From assembly GCF_000149955.1 (NCBI RefSeq), contig NC_031000.1, positions 1,501,163 through 1,565,162 on the forward strand: a stretch of 64,000 bases of DNA. Direction: 5' to 3'. Both the position numbers and the translations under genes were made by a program. The stretch is from Fusarium oxysporum f. sp. lycopersici 4287. Taxonomy: Eukaryota; Ascomycota; Sordariomycetes; Hypocreales; Nectriaceae. Of this stretch, positions 44,009 to 56,354 are shown one piece after another; within the stretch, counting starts at the first letter, position 1; each line of letters opens with the position of its first letter. Under the pieces are notes generated by a model. That model worked only from the letters and a program-made list of their open reading frames with translations. It did no database searches and was not told the origin of the DNA.

Positions 44009-45289
44009 CAGTGGGGGGCAAAAAGTATGAATCCAAACGCAAGTACCGGACTGATTGGGCTAGCCCGAACAGGCATGTGTTATGATGCCGCTTTCATATT
44101 GCAATTTCGACCTAATAAGGTCAATTAAAACAGCTTCAATACTTTGTATACCAGCCTTCAGCAGTAATTATAGCGGTAATACGGTTCGGCATTGTATCGC
44201 AAAGGTTCTTCAAGACCCTTTCTTCAAGGTTATCCCAAGCCTCCATTGCAGCTAAGACTAAGGCGTGTTGTGTAGCGACTGTATCCTCTGCGTGAGTCAG
44301 TTCCGGGTGTAACCGATAGATCTCTGCTTCATCAACGCCCACAGATTCTCTATAAGGTTCAAATCAGGCGAATACGGCGGCCATATCACCAGCTGGACCT
44401 GAAGCTCTTCCAGCAGAGCCTTGACGATACGGGCGGTGTGTACAGACGCGTTATCTTGCATAAAGATATCGCCCGGCTGAGGTAACCACGGCAGGATGAT
44501 AGAACAAAGATCATAGGATGCCAATGGCGTTGGAGTTACCGACAAGAGGCACTAAGGGTGTACGAGATCCGTGACCGAAGGCAGCCCAGAACATCTGCCG
44601 TATGGCGCCTTGTCTCCTAGCCTCGCTGACATCCTGTACGCGAAGGGCTTCACGAGGCGATAGGAAGGTTCAGATAGGTCTTATGCCCTGACCGCGGCGG
44701 ACCATACACTCATCACTCCATTTGACCCTTCGCCAATTGATGCCCTGAGATCGTATGGCCCAATCGAGCCTTTTGCGTGCCTGTAGCGGCGTCAGGGCCA
44801 CACGTTTCTTCTGCATCCATTTTCTCTTGTTCATCTCACGTAAGAGGTATCGTAAGGAACGCAGCTTAATAGCGTTATCAACAGAATCAAGCAAATCTCT
44901 CATTGTTATATGTGGATCGGTTGTAACGGTATCATAAATCTGATCCCGTTGCTCTTCTGTAAGCTTGTGTGGCGCACCTGATCGCGGCAGGGATATATTA
45001 TCGGCTCCACGTTGTGCCTCGCGGCGTAGGGTCGTTTTGATCGTGCCGAGAGGGATATTAGGAAAATGCGTCTTGATCTGTGAGTGCGTAAGTCCTTGCC
45101 TACATAATTCACATATACGAGACCGTAATGAAGGCGATAATTCCTCCCCTCGAGGCATCGTTATGGTGTTGTGATGTGTGTTGTGGGGAAGAAATTGGCA
45201 TGCAAAAGCGGAGGGGAAAACGCGTGCCTAATCGGGTTAGGGGCGGGCCAGCTACTTGCGTTTGGATTCATACTTTTTGCCCCCCACTG
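44009..45289 (-). mobile_element. Tc1/mariner-type element with perfect TIRs
   Basis: A 1281-bp element flanked by TA (44007-44008 and 45290-45291). The ends are inverted copies starting CAGTGGGGGGCAAAAAGTA, identical for 37 bp (44009-44045 and the mirror at 45253-45289). The well-preserved ends contrast with the broken transposase inside, so the copy could still be moved in trans. Confidence 0.93.
44136..45158 (-). pseudogene. Broken mariner (DD34E-type) transposase
   Basis: Begins with ATG at 45158: a helix-turn-helix region (LCRQGLTHSQIKTHFPNIPL), then VKWSDECMVRRGQGIRP with the first Asp (residue 149). A TGA follows RPI, where TFLSPREALRVQDVSEARRQ continues in the same frame. After a frame change near 44545-44570 come FMQDNASVHTA (second Asp) and YSPDLNLIENLWALMK (Glu). 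A second frameshift near 44335 precedes EIYRLHPELTHAED and the C-terminus at 44136. One stop and two frameshifts make it non-functional. The family uses TA targets. Confidence 0.85.
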
Positions 45290-45291
45290 TA

Positions 45292-47084
45292 TGTATGTAA
45301 GTATGAATAGTATCTCTTAAGACAGCCATAAGTTGCGGAGCTATATATAAACCTTCTGCTGCTTCCACTGATTCTATGCCGCATCCTATATCAACGCTTC
45401 TATCAGCTGCATCACCTTTGCCGGCCTGGGCTCTAACTAGCTATTCTTCAGGTTGCTTGCAAATGACTGACCTGCCCTGAGCCGCACTATATTATCGATA
45501 ATCCGCCTTATGTCAATTGTTCCGCTGATTTTCTGCCATGGTCCCCCGAATAGCCAGTCTAGCATCTTATGCGCCCCTATAACTTGACTGTAGAGCATGC
45601 AGGTGAATTTTTCGATATTGAGTTCCTTACCTATATGGAATAGCGCCTCTCTATCATCTGCCTATCGTATTGCCGGCTGCCCTCCTATCTTTTGGCGGTG
45701 CCCTTTCCTATATGCCATCTATTTGATGATTGTGCTTATGACGGTATGGCTACCGATATAATATCTATGCGGCATGCTGCTCCTTAAATGTAAGCACTGC
45801 CTTCACTCTGACCTTATCCTGATCCTGCGGCTGATCCTCGAATACAGCCTCCAGAAAGAACAGCCCGGCCTACTATAGCAGCTAGCATGCCTATATATAA
45901 ATGCGGCTCTATATAGCCTAGCGGACATAATCTAATACTAAGTGCTGCATAAAAGCATAGTAGTGGGTTCATATGTGCATTTCTATTAACTTTTATTTAA
46001 ATTAAAGAAATAATAAACCGGAATATAGCTCAATTAAGTGCATTATGCATTAGACTGCTTATGCCACTATTATCGATCTCTTCCTCACACTTGTCTACAT
46101 CTTTATCCTCCTCTTCTTCCTCACTATCAGCATTCATCTCTGCCACTATAGAACCTACTGTCTCGGCTGCTGGGAAATGCATCCCCTTCAAGCTCTTTAT
46201 TAATATTATGCAGTATGCTCTACTGCTTATCTATAAACCAAATAACCTAGCATTAAAATGCCTCTTTATATCTAATACAATATAACCTTCAGTAAAAGCT
46301 TAAATAGCGGTAACCTGCTGAATAATACTTAATTATTAATGGCTTCTTGCCTTTATGGCCAAATAGTATGCCGCTTAGACTTATTGCTATAATGCTAGCG
46401 AGCCACTGCAGTGTTTCTATCGGCATGCTATTAAGTCGCCAGCAGCAGCAGTCTATCTTACGGTTAAAGCTCTGCCTAAGTTAACTAAGTAATAGTTATT
46501 TACAGATTTCTTGCTTATCTTTCTTAGCCCTATTGCCTATTACTTCCCTTGCTTATACCTATATAACTGCATTGTAAATACTGAGTAAGTCCTAGGAGCC
46601 AAAGTGCTATATCTAATCTAACCTCTTAACCTACGGCAAATTGTGGTCTATATCCTCTTCTAAATCTCCCTTCTGGAGTCACATAGCGTCCTCTTCTTTC
46701 AGCCAGGCCTAACTCTTAGCAATTATCTCTTCTATAGCGCTGCATCTTATAATATCAGCAATATCTAGTATAATGCTGATTTCGCTATCATCTCAGACGA
46801 TCCAGTACCAAGTATACCTCCTACCTATCTAAGTCTACAGCATAACCTCTTCCTATTGTATCTCTGCTTCTCTATACTCTGCTCTTTTCTAGTGATAGAC
46901 AATATTATCTTATACTACCATAAGATACCTATATGCAGATATAATACAGCTATACCCTTTTAATACTAGAAGCTATTTAACTGCTATATTGCCATCTTCT
47001 GGAAGCTTTAAGTTAAATAGATCTGCTAAGTCTCTGCCAGTATAATAATTAATAATATCTTATAGTATATTGCCAGTTAGTTTA
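45292..47084. other. AT-rich relic sequence with RIP-like look, left part
   Basis: About 1.8 kb rich in TpA and with stops in all frames, yet fragments of reading frame can be followed on the minus strand near 45540-45610 (DWLFGGPWQKISGTIDIRR). This is the look of an old repeat mutated by RIP. I cannot assign the original element. It continues to the right of the inserted element at 49967. Confidence 0.45.
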
Positions 47085-49966
47085 CCCGTTGGCTCATGCC
47101 GCGAGGCGGGGCGAGCCAACTAAGCAAGCTTAGTTGGGCCCAAAAGTGTGAGACGGCACAAAAGTGTGAGACAACCGAATGGACCGGTTTTTGGTGCTGT
47201 TTGCGGGCATTTCCTGTTCTTCAACACTCTCATCAGGTCAAAAAATATGAAAATTACTGGAATTATAGAAATGAAGCTTCTTGTGATAATATATTTGCTA
47301 TTGACTATATGTGACTGGGCGAAATGACTGCTGCGGCGCCCAAATGGCTTCCTAATTAAGAACGACTTCTCATGCATTTCTCACGCAATTTGGGGGTGTT
47401 ATTGTTCATCGTAAAGTGCCTGAGTGGCCTCTAAGGCTTCGGCTTCCTCTATCATCCGATTGATGAAGGCATCGTCATACCGGGCGTGGTGTTGAGGCGG
47501 GCATGGTGTTGAGGGTATCGTCGGAGGGGAGGACTCGCGGTCTAGTAGGCAGGGCGGCGATGAGGGCATCTTGAGATCATCTTCATCAGATAAATCATTA
47601 TCTTCATCCTCATCCTGATCGGCCGGCGCTTGTGTGAGCGTGAAATCGACGGTATCATCGCTGCAGAGAAGTCGTGATAAATGGGCTGACGAGAGGGGCT
47701 TATCTGCAAAGCGTGCTTTGCGAATAGCCTCACGGGCTTCCGGGGCAAGCTGGGTATCGATCGTAAAGAAATCCTCCTTCTTGTTCAGTTGAGAACGTAT
47801 CTCAGCTCGTGAGGCGTCATATGAGGCATATTCAACATCCTTTCCGGTGTGTTCGAGCCACTGTTTAAACTGTAACCTCTTTTCAACGCCGTTGACGATA
47901 ACCTCCTTCTTCTTCCGCCACTCATCTCTTATCTCCTCCATCTGCCGGATTGCAAAAGATCGTAGATTCCGAAGCTGAAGTCGCTGTTGTGCCTTATTTC
48001 CTGCATTTACATCCTCAGTATGCTGTTCTCGAAGCTCTTCTAAGCTCACATTGTGAATATATTCTCCTACCGGTTTTGCTCGCTTGCCGCGCTTTCTCTG
48101 GTGATATCTCTTCTCGATACGCCCTTGGCGATCTTCAACGTGATTCCTCACGATATCTTCAAGCACAATAGCTTCACTGACGATCTTCCGGACCGACTCC
48201 AGTCCCCTGAGCGTTGGGGAGCTCAGAATATCGTGATAGCGGTTACTGACATCTCTTGCTGTATCAGAGGCCAAAGGGAACCGATTTTCCGCCGGTAAAA
48301 GCGAAGATAAAGCTGGATCAATAGCCTTACGCGTCTTCAGCTTCTTTTTTAGAAGATAGCTGACTGCAGGTATCTCGGTGGGCGGGAAGATTCCTGACTT
48401 TTCGAAGCCTGTGATGATGTGGGCCGGCGTGAAGCCTTCATCAAAGATCTCCTGAGATAACGAGGATTAGTATGTGAAAAGCGGGGTATTTGAGAGAAGG
48501 TTGTAGCTGATTACACATACCTTGAAGGAGCCGGCAAAGTCACGGCGGTTGAAGCTCAAATTTCCCTTCCGCAAAGCATCTCGCAGCCTTTTTTGGTGTG
48601 CATTCTTTAACCACTGAAAAACACCAAGATCCATTGGTTGAAGCATGTGAGTTGAATGAGGAAGAAGGAAGGCAACGAGGATATTAAAATTTATACAGTA
48701 TTCTCGAAAGGCGAAAGAGCCGTGACCGGAGAAGCCGTCGATAACGAGCAACCGCCACACGAGATCCTCTTCAGCCTTTCCTTCCGTGCCCGGAGGCTTG
48801 TCATATGAAGCGGCAGCATTAGAAGGGCTTTTTAGGTGCTCGTTACACCCAAACCACTCTTCAAAATCCAGCTGACGATGTTGAACTGCTGCAGACTTAT
48901 CCCAAGACTTCCGGTTGAAGTCTCTCGCCCACTCGAGCGTTATATCGCCATTCGAGAACGCTGTATCTGACTGTGCAAACCGCATCTCGAGATCGCCTTC
49001 TATATTCGCCCACTCGAGCGTTGGAAAGGCTTTGAAGATAAGCCACGGCGGAGTGGTCTCTCCGGCGGCGTTGCCTGTACCGATCACGGTACAAGTCTCT
49101 CGATCATTAGGGGAATATACCTCTGTTGCCGCCTTCTTATTAGTACGTACAACGAGGCATTGTACTCGCTCTCGCAGTATTCCGACTCTAATACCTGCTT
49201 GATCAGCATTCCAGATTTCCGAGGCGCCGATTCCGTATCTCGTGATAACCTCATCGAGCCGCTTGAACCACTGCTTCGTCTCCTCCACGCCGGCTTTCTC
49301 ATACTCATAGCGCGCCGCTTCCTTCGCCTTCAATATCGAGGTATCAAGCTCAGGATGATCGTCACGGAAGCGCCTGTACCACATCTTCCCAACCGGCTTG
49401 GCATCAGCATCACGGCGGCTTCTTATGGTGTTGACTGCATCCACAATCTCGCTTTTAGAAGCTGGAAGACCGGACTTCTGCATCCACATAACGAAGCTCA
49501 CGATAGCCTCATCTTCATCATCCGAAAGAAGTCGCGGCCGGCCCATATTTGGCTGAATAACTAGTTCATAATCAAGGGTATTAGCAGCTTCAAGCTGCTT
49601 GATAATCCGAGCAATAGACGGCCTCTTAGAGCCGGGATATCGTCGTTCAGCATCGCGGAGAGAGAGAGCCTTCTTTGGCCCGTTGGAAGCATCACGAGAT
49701 AAGCCCTTTTGGAGTCGTTGGCGTGAAATAACCACTGCCTGAGCAGCTTTAATGTTAGGTATTGACGGCATAATGCAAGTGGACAGAAATGGTACTTTTT
49801 TTACTAATTGGCGTCTAGATTTGCATGAAAATCACATAGAAAATCAATGAAATTCGCGACAGCCAGCGGTGAGGGGTTGTCTCACACTTTTGTGCCGTCT
49901 CACACTTTTGGGCCCAACTAAGCTTGCTTAGTTGGCTCGCCCCCCCTCGCGGCATGAGCCAACGGG
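47085..49966 (-). mobile_element. Complete 2.9-kb DDD transposon with long structured TIRs
   Basis: Flanked by TA (47083-47084, 49967-49968). TIRs of about 92 bp start CCCGTTGGCTCATGCCGCGA and differ by one visible base. Each TIR contains an imperfect stem (GTTGGCTC...GAGCCAAC), a perfect 9-bp hairpin (CCAACTAAG-CAAG-CTTAGTTGG) and two direct copies of CAAAAGTGTGAGAC. Inserted in the AT-rich relic, so it is younger than that relic. One intact spliced transposase is inside. Confidence 0.93.
47399..49771 (-). CDS. Pogo/Fot-like DDD transposase, two exons, intact
   Basis: Exons 49771-48521 and 48451-47399 join in phase 0 across a 69-nt intron (GTATGT donor, TACTAAT branch-like motif, CAG acceptor), giving 767 residues. 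A helix-turn-helix/CENP-B-like N-terminus includes NMGRPRLLSDDEDEAI and KMWYRRFRDDHPEL. The catalytic aspartates are in EIWNADQAG (Asp190), LLVIDGFSGHG (Asp345) and HMLQPMDLGVF (Asp381), a DD35D spacing. The long C-terminus is charged and coiled-coil-like with an acidic Asp/Glu run. The last residues are EALEATQALYDEQ. No disabling change is visible, so the element may be autonomous. Confidence 0.92.
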
Positions 49967-52900
49967 TATACATCTATCGAAAGTGCTTTATGAATGTATT
50001 TAGCTAGAGTGCTATTTTGCATTTTTGGCAAATAAGCATATAATGCTTATTATTAACCCTTATATATTTATCTATTGCCAGCTAGTAGTGCCTAGATGAT
50101 ATATAGTGATAAAATAAAATAGAGTAGTAAATGCTATTATGATCTTATTCTATACTGCAGAACCCTTTTTGCCAAAATGCCGTAAACCTTAAAAAATGAT
50201 GCTAACCCTAACTAACCTCAAGTGGAAATCTTAACCAATCAGCGACTCGGCCCAGTAGTAAGCGACATTGCAGTAATGCATGGCCTGAAAAATCGCATTT
50301 GTATGGACGATTCTGTCAGAATCGTCTGCGAATAATTCCTAGGGCAGAGGCAAATGCGGCTGTAGTTTCAGAAGCTCGCTGAGTTAGAATATGGAGGTGT
50401 TGGGGTTCAGAGGGGGATCCGCCTCGTCCCGATGAAAGGACTGGTCGAAGGTTATCTCTTCGTGCCGTCGATGTAGTATTCTGGCTTGCCGATGATGCAG
50501 GTTCAATTGTCTATGACGGTGAGGCACGCCGTTCGATGCAAGTGATGTCCTGGGACAAGATTCACAAACAGGAGTGAATAGTCCGGTGATTTAAGGCTGA
50601 TGGGAGTAAGGCATAGGCCAAGAAAATATGGTAAGGGAATGGGGCTGGTTATTTCAGTGACTGAAATATAAAACTTCCAAAGCTCGCTGCCGTCTCCGCC
50701 ATGAGAGACCCCGCTCTAATCGGATCTGCAATCTGTCATCATTCTGATGCATACCATCTTCTGCTTCTTCGCTTAATCGGATAGAGAACTGACCCACCTG
50801 CCCAAAGGGCACTCGGCTCCTCCTGGAATTCCCAGATAGCACCTTCATTTATACCGTAAAACTGAGCCATTGTCAGGCACTCAATTACAAGCTTGAAGCT
50901 ACGGCCACCTTCGACTCGCAGAATGTGGGGAATTTCTGTATTTCGAGACCTATATTTCTCGCTGGTGTTGGCGTTTCGAGCTGGAAGAAAAAAAAAGACA
51001 CGAAGTGCTGTGAGTTACAAATCTAACTTCACACCTCATAGCATCCTTGCTGACCGACGAAGAATCATGCTTATGTGCACGTTGACTGCTACGACAACTT
51101 GCTATTGTCTGATTCCGTAGGGTTCCTTTGTTCACGAATGCACCAATAGGCGGATGGGCGGTAACCAGAGCTTTAGGAATCCATCTCCTCTTACGAGCGG
51201 CCAGCCAGCGACGAATAACGCAAGGGGAGTCCTCCGTTCGTGAGGGAGTGATTTTCATTCGCTAAATGAATGTCTTTTCTTCTCTCTTTTTTTTTTTTTT
51301 TTTTTAACAAAAAAAGCGAGAAAAGAAAGAAAAAAAATTGGAATAAAGGAAGGAAGACAAAAAGAAAAATAGTCGAACACGATCAGGAGCATCAGTCCTC
51401 AATGTTCAAGCCATGGTATGCATTAATAGCTTCATGTTGGAGGCCACTTATGAAGGAAACCATTCAAGAGTGTGATTCCCGGACAAGCGAATACGACATG
51501 GGAAGGCAGAATACCCTTGTTCAACTCGCCAGGCTGAAGACTTTCTCCAGTGGTAGCTACTCACTAGTAGCTGTTCCGTATGCACTACTTGCTGGCTTAA
51601 TGGCCTCCAAATAGTCTGTCAATAGCTGAATTGTAGGATCCGACGTTTCGAGCTGAACGTTGACGGCAAGTCTTCCCAGAGCCTTGCAATATGGCGCATA
51701 AAAGAAAATATACCTGCTCCCAGTGACCGGCAAATAAAGAACGGAACAGTTGAACTAAATCTAGAACTAAATCTAAATCAATGCGTTTCCCTCGCAGAGT
51801 GTTTTAGTTGAAGACAGGAATTCTTCTATGATGACTGGACGGAGGGGAATGTGGCAGTGAGAGTTGTTAGGAATGCTGATATTTTCACCCTCTAGGAGAG
51901 AGTGTGTTCCTCATATTTATGGCAGTTTCCCCTCACCCTAGCCTCATGCCCCCAATAGCCTGATGTGGTCGATTTTCGAATGAATGGGCTATAGACCGCG
52001 CAAGGATTCCCTTTCTCCCGGAAGACATACGCGTCACTGAAGAATCATATGGCATTCAAACATGAATATCAGATTAGAGCGTTTGAAGACATGATTCTCC
52101 CGGCCTCGTGACCGGGTTCCAGTAAGATTTAAATGTTACTCTAACATGCGTTTAGAACCATTTGAAACGGCCGCCATGCCCCTTGATTCAATGGTCTGAC
52201 CAGCCAGTTCCAATATCACCCCTCACTAGACGTGGATGGGGGCTATCTATCAATATAACACCTCGAGGACTTCCAGTGGATGACATTGCTTACGACCCAT
52301 TATGAGAGGTTTAATGGCAGTGGTAGTCGCTAACACTTAATATCAGAAAGAAAGAAGCATCATACTGTCATTTCCGTCTCAGAATCCCAATTCATCTGGA
52401 TATACAAGTTTCTGAACGGACCAAGGAGAAGCATAGGCTCTCTTCAAGTATGCCACACCCTCCTTACTAGCGGCCGCATTATTCTTCCCCACGTTCTCAT
52501 TCATGGGTTTGACATATTCGCTGGATGGAGTCGAAGGGTGTGGCAGCAAATTATTAATAAGCATCCCAGCACCTGCGGTCTAGTACCATATTCGGGGTCA
52601 GCGTGGGAACGACACAATTGCGCCTGGGAAGACCATACCAGACAGAAATCGCATCGGGCACCAAACACCAGGACACTATTGCGGCACTTGGCAGAGCCCT
52701 GTTCGTGGTCAATACTCTAGACTTCGAACCAGGAATGGAGGCTTACATAGTAATTCGCGCAGGGGCTAGTCATCTTAGGCAAGATGCGGCAGATCAAAGA
52801 TAGCTTAGTCGTATATCGATTCTCCAGCGGAACGAAGTGGAAAGATATAAAGGATCAGAAAGAATGAGATCAAGGATCCGCAGGGCCAGGGTATGAAACC

Positions 52901-54170
52901 TTCCTAGTACAGCCTTCAACGCAGCACAGCCGGAAGGGGTAAAATACTATCTATAATTAATCAATAACCCAACAGCTAGAGCGAATGCCATTCTGATGGC
53001 AAAATCCGCCAGCTCGTGCCGTGGCGGGTGCGATTGGTTTGGCTGTATTAATTAAGCAATTCTTACGTTCAATTGGCGGGTGGCCACTTACGCTAAACGT
53101 GGATGTTACTGTAGTTCAAGAATTGCCAAATTATTTTGCCTTATGGAGCCGGCTGCAGTGTAATGTTGTGTCTGCACGGTGGTAGGAAGCTTGTTCTGAT
53201 CAACCAAGCCAAGATGCTGAACTAATCTCAAACGTCCAGCTATTTGCTGTGACAGGCGCTGGTTTCAGAAACTTCGCCATTGCCATGTCATGTCGTTGCA
53301 AAGCCGTATGCATGACACCTTTCTGACCGAATCGTGCATGTGGAAAGCTCCCTGCATCCCGGCTCATGTTTGGTTAGCAACAGGTAGGAGACTTGAGAGG
53401 GTCACATGCTAAATCCATGCAAACTGCACAGCCGACGCCGTTTAACGCCTATTATGCAAGCCCCAAAGCATTTGGGATGCGGCTAAGGGGCCACGGAGTT
53501 ACATTTTTAAGAGTCCGAGTTAGTCGCAAACGGCACGCCCACGACATCGCACAGCTCTTTCTGGACTCTGATAAAGCCATCATGGAAGTTCTCAAAATAA
53601 AGGCGCTTCATGGGCAGGAACTGCGAGGACTAGAGGTCGTTATAAGTGATGCATAATTTGATATGTGAGTAGCTCAAAGATAATCCCAATTTCGTCTCTA
53701 GATAGTACGCTATTTTATATCGTAAGCTGGTATATAATAGCTGCTCGTAACAATGTAGCAGTATGATGTACGCTCGCTGACGTCAGAAAACAGATATAGT
53801 TAGCACTAACGATTACGCCACGTTTCAAGATATCATCGAGGCGCTCGCTCTTCTTTAACGCTTGCATTAATGGCTTACTGTGACCAGCCGACGCGCAAAC
53901 TATGCGGTGCTGCTCAAAAATACAATCCAGTCCAACAAATTATCAAGCAAATCAAAACAAATGTACGAATGACTCGTTGCGTATCGAGAATATCAAATGC
54001 TGTATTTGAAATTTAATTTGATATATTTGTGATGAAGCAATATTGTGGGTGTCGAAGGTATCACTAAAGGTTTAATTAACAACTCCTTACATAGGATCCA
54101 CATCTTAGCCACCGGCAGATCGAACCATCTTAGTCATACGGTCTCAACAATTTAACACGCACCATAGGTG
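49967..54170. other. Right part of AT-rich relic, then sequence without a supported gene
   Basis: 49967-50215 continues the AT-rich relic. From 50.2 to 54.1 kb only short frames are present. Fragments such as CIIGKPEYYIDGTKR (minus, near 50480) and AYLKRAYASPWSVQKL (minus, ending at 52379) look protein-like but I cannot place them. T-rich and A-rich runs lie at 51284-51345. Confidence 0.35.
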
Positions 54171-54199
54171 AGCGGCTCTCGGGGAGGTGGCCGTGCCTA

Positions 54200-55610
54200 C
54201 CCGGAATCTGTCGTGGTTTTCACGAGGCTGATTAGGTTATTACAACCTCCACTTATAATCTCATTTTCTTGGCATGCAGGTTTTGAGAAAGTAGCCTTAT
54301 CGACAGCTTGTTCTTTAACAAGTGCGCAACAAACGTCCCAACCTGCCCGAAAGTGGCGGCGATGGCATCCTCTACGACAAATCCGCCCACTGCTTAAGAC
54401 CCGGACGGATGGCTCAAACGCCGTCATCGCCACTCAACGTCACCAACACTGCCGCAGCTACGGAAGCAGTCCACTCTGCGTGCCCCTTATCCCCTCAAGG
54501 ATAGTAAACGGACTGGAACGACAGTTCATTCAATAGATTTCCAATAACTTGCTAGACTTCTGGAGCCGCGAGCTCTCCAGTTCCGGATCTGCCTCCAAAC
54601 CTACCCACAGCAGCGTCGCTGCCTCGCCTCCTGCTGCTTATGACCACTTAAGCCATCAGCGTCAACATCAACGACGATGACGAGAACAAAATATCGACCA
54701 CCCCTCATCTCCAGGGGCAACCGGTTACTACCGCCCCCATTCCGTAAGGACCTTCGTGACTTCATCCTCCTGGAAGCCAGAGCTCCGGGCAGAACATGGT
54801 AACTACGCAATCCGGACCCTCATCTTGGAAAGCTCAGCACTGTTTCGGACTGGATTCGGTAGGTATTTCAACTCAACTCTGAATGGCTATCCAGACCACC
54901 GACCCTGAGATCCGTGACTTCCTCGTAGAGAAGCAGGCGGAGTGGGCAGCAGACTCTAGGACCACCACGGTGGAGACCAACAAGAAGTGGTTTACCTATG
55001 CGGTCGCAGACTTTCCCCGTGGACTAACCGACTTCCATGGCAATAAGTTGGACAGCGGAAGTGTTGTGAAGGATGAAATAGAAATCCAGACGGGGCTCAA
55101 GCCTGTTGACGTGCGCCCTTTGTAGCATACCTCGGATAACCCCTTGATAAGACACTGCTTGTCTCTTTCCTGAAGCCGACTAAGAAATACTGGTCCCTAT
55201 TTGGCAGCCGCACGGCTACGCTTGTTGACAAAAGCCGATCGTCATAGGCAGTGTAAAACACTCTGGGACTACCCCTCCCTCCGCGCCTGCCACAAGCAGC
55301 CTCCCTGCCGACGTTGCGGTAAGACTGGCTACGCTCCAGATAATTGTATTGCCCCAGAACAATGTGTCAACTGCATCGGTCCTCACCGCGCCAACTTTCA
55401 CAAGTGCCCAGCTCGCCCAAGGAAGGCCCACGGCGTCTTTCGCCGACTGATCAAGGAATAAAGAGAGCATGCCCGAACAGTAATCACTGAAACATGCCGT
55501 CAGCGTAATCTAGAAATGCAACCAGAACTGCAACCACGCGCAGCTGAACTGCAGAGAGACAACACTGCGAACGGAACCGAGCATCGATCTGTATGGACGA
55601 TGGTAGTTAA
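54200..55610 (+). pseudogene. LINE ORF1 (gag-like) relic with zinc knuckles
   Basis: From 54883 the frame reads MAIQTTDPEIRDFLVEKQAE and KWFTYAVADFPRGLTDFHG. After stops, from about 55201, it reads CRRCGKTGYAPDNCIAPEQC and CVNCIGPHRANFHKCPARP. These are paired CCHC-type knuckles (CxxCGKTGYxxxxC and CxxCxGPHxAxxxxC) typical of ORF1 in fungal Tad1-like non-LTR retrotransposons. Several stops and frame changes interrupt it. No reverse transcriptase follows, since the sequence runs into the 3' flank of the Opy2-like gene. The stretch before 54880 is too decayed to trace. Confidence 0.72.
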
Positions 55611-55621
55611 ATAGCCTGTTA

Positions 55622-56354
55622 CTAATACCGAGATAGATTCGAATGGATCGATCCTTGAAGGCCGCAAGGGATGAAAAAGTGTTGGTCATTGCTCTCATGG
55701 CCTCGGTTGCCCTCCGTGTGACGCATGGGGATCAGCGGGACGGAAGAAACAACAAGATTTGATGACGTCGGAGCCGCTCCGATGCTAACGCCGGGGATAT
55801 AGGCGATCTGGATAATGTTGGAGGCTCGAGTAAGAATGGTGGGAGCCATAGAGTGAACGGTATGTGTCGATAAGAGAGAAGTTCTCCTCGAGGCGGCATC
55901 CTTTTCGGAACCTTGCATAGGGTCCATGTCGAAGACAAGGATAGATGTGGGACTCTGTGACCTCTTAGGCTTGATATAGAACCTCCAAACTAAATATGTA
56001 GCGGCGAAAATTATTACAATGCTAGCGATGATACCGCCAATGATGCCACCAATGGTTAGGCCGCAGCCGCCTTTCTCTGATTCGGCCTCTGCATTCCTCC
56101 TGGAGGCAGATGTAGCATATTGGGCACAGTAGAGGGGAACGGTATATCGGCAGCTCTCGCTATCTGAGCATTCGGGACATTGAAGCCCAGTGCTATTGTC
56201 ACAACTGATCACGTCGTTACCTTGAGGGGCTAACTCAAGTACTGTGGACAGTTGTTAGCGGCAGTCGATAGGCATGAGTACAAGGGGCTAATAGTCACTT
56301 ACCACGACTTAACTCATTCCAGACTCTAGCACTGATACATCGAGACACACCCAT
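55622..56354 (-). CDS. Opy2-like membrane anchor, short form
   Basis: Exons 56354-56303 and 56241-55622 join in frame (223 residues) over a 61-nt GT/AG intron, from an ATG at 56354 (MGVSRCISARVWNELSR). A Cys-rich ectodomain (CPECSDSESC, Cys31-Cys56) matches the Opy2 N-terminal domain. A Gly/Ile-rich transmembrane helix (about 80-102, GGIIGGIIASIVIIFAATYL) is followed by WRFYIKPKR. The cytosolic segment STHTVHSMAPTILTRASN then IIQIAYIPGV is the best-conserved Opy2 stretch, and DQHFFIP follows. Yeast Opy2 anchors Ste50/Ste11 for HOG signalling. This copy stops soon after DQHFFIP, well short of usual fungal Opy2 proteins, and lacks the usual first cysteines. It is probably a shortened paralogue or decaying duplicate. 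Confidence 0.72.
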
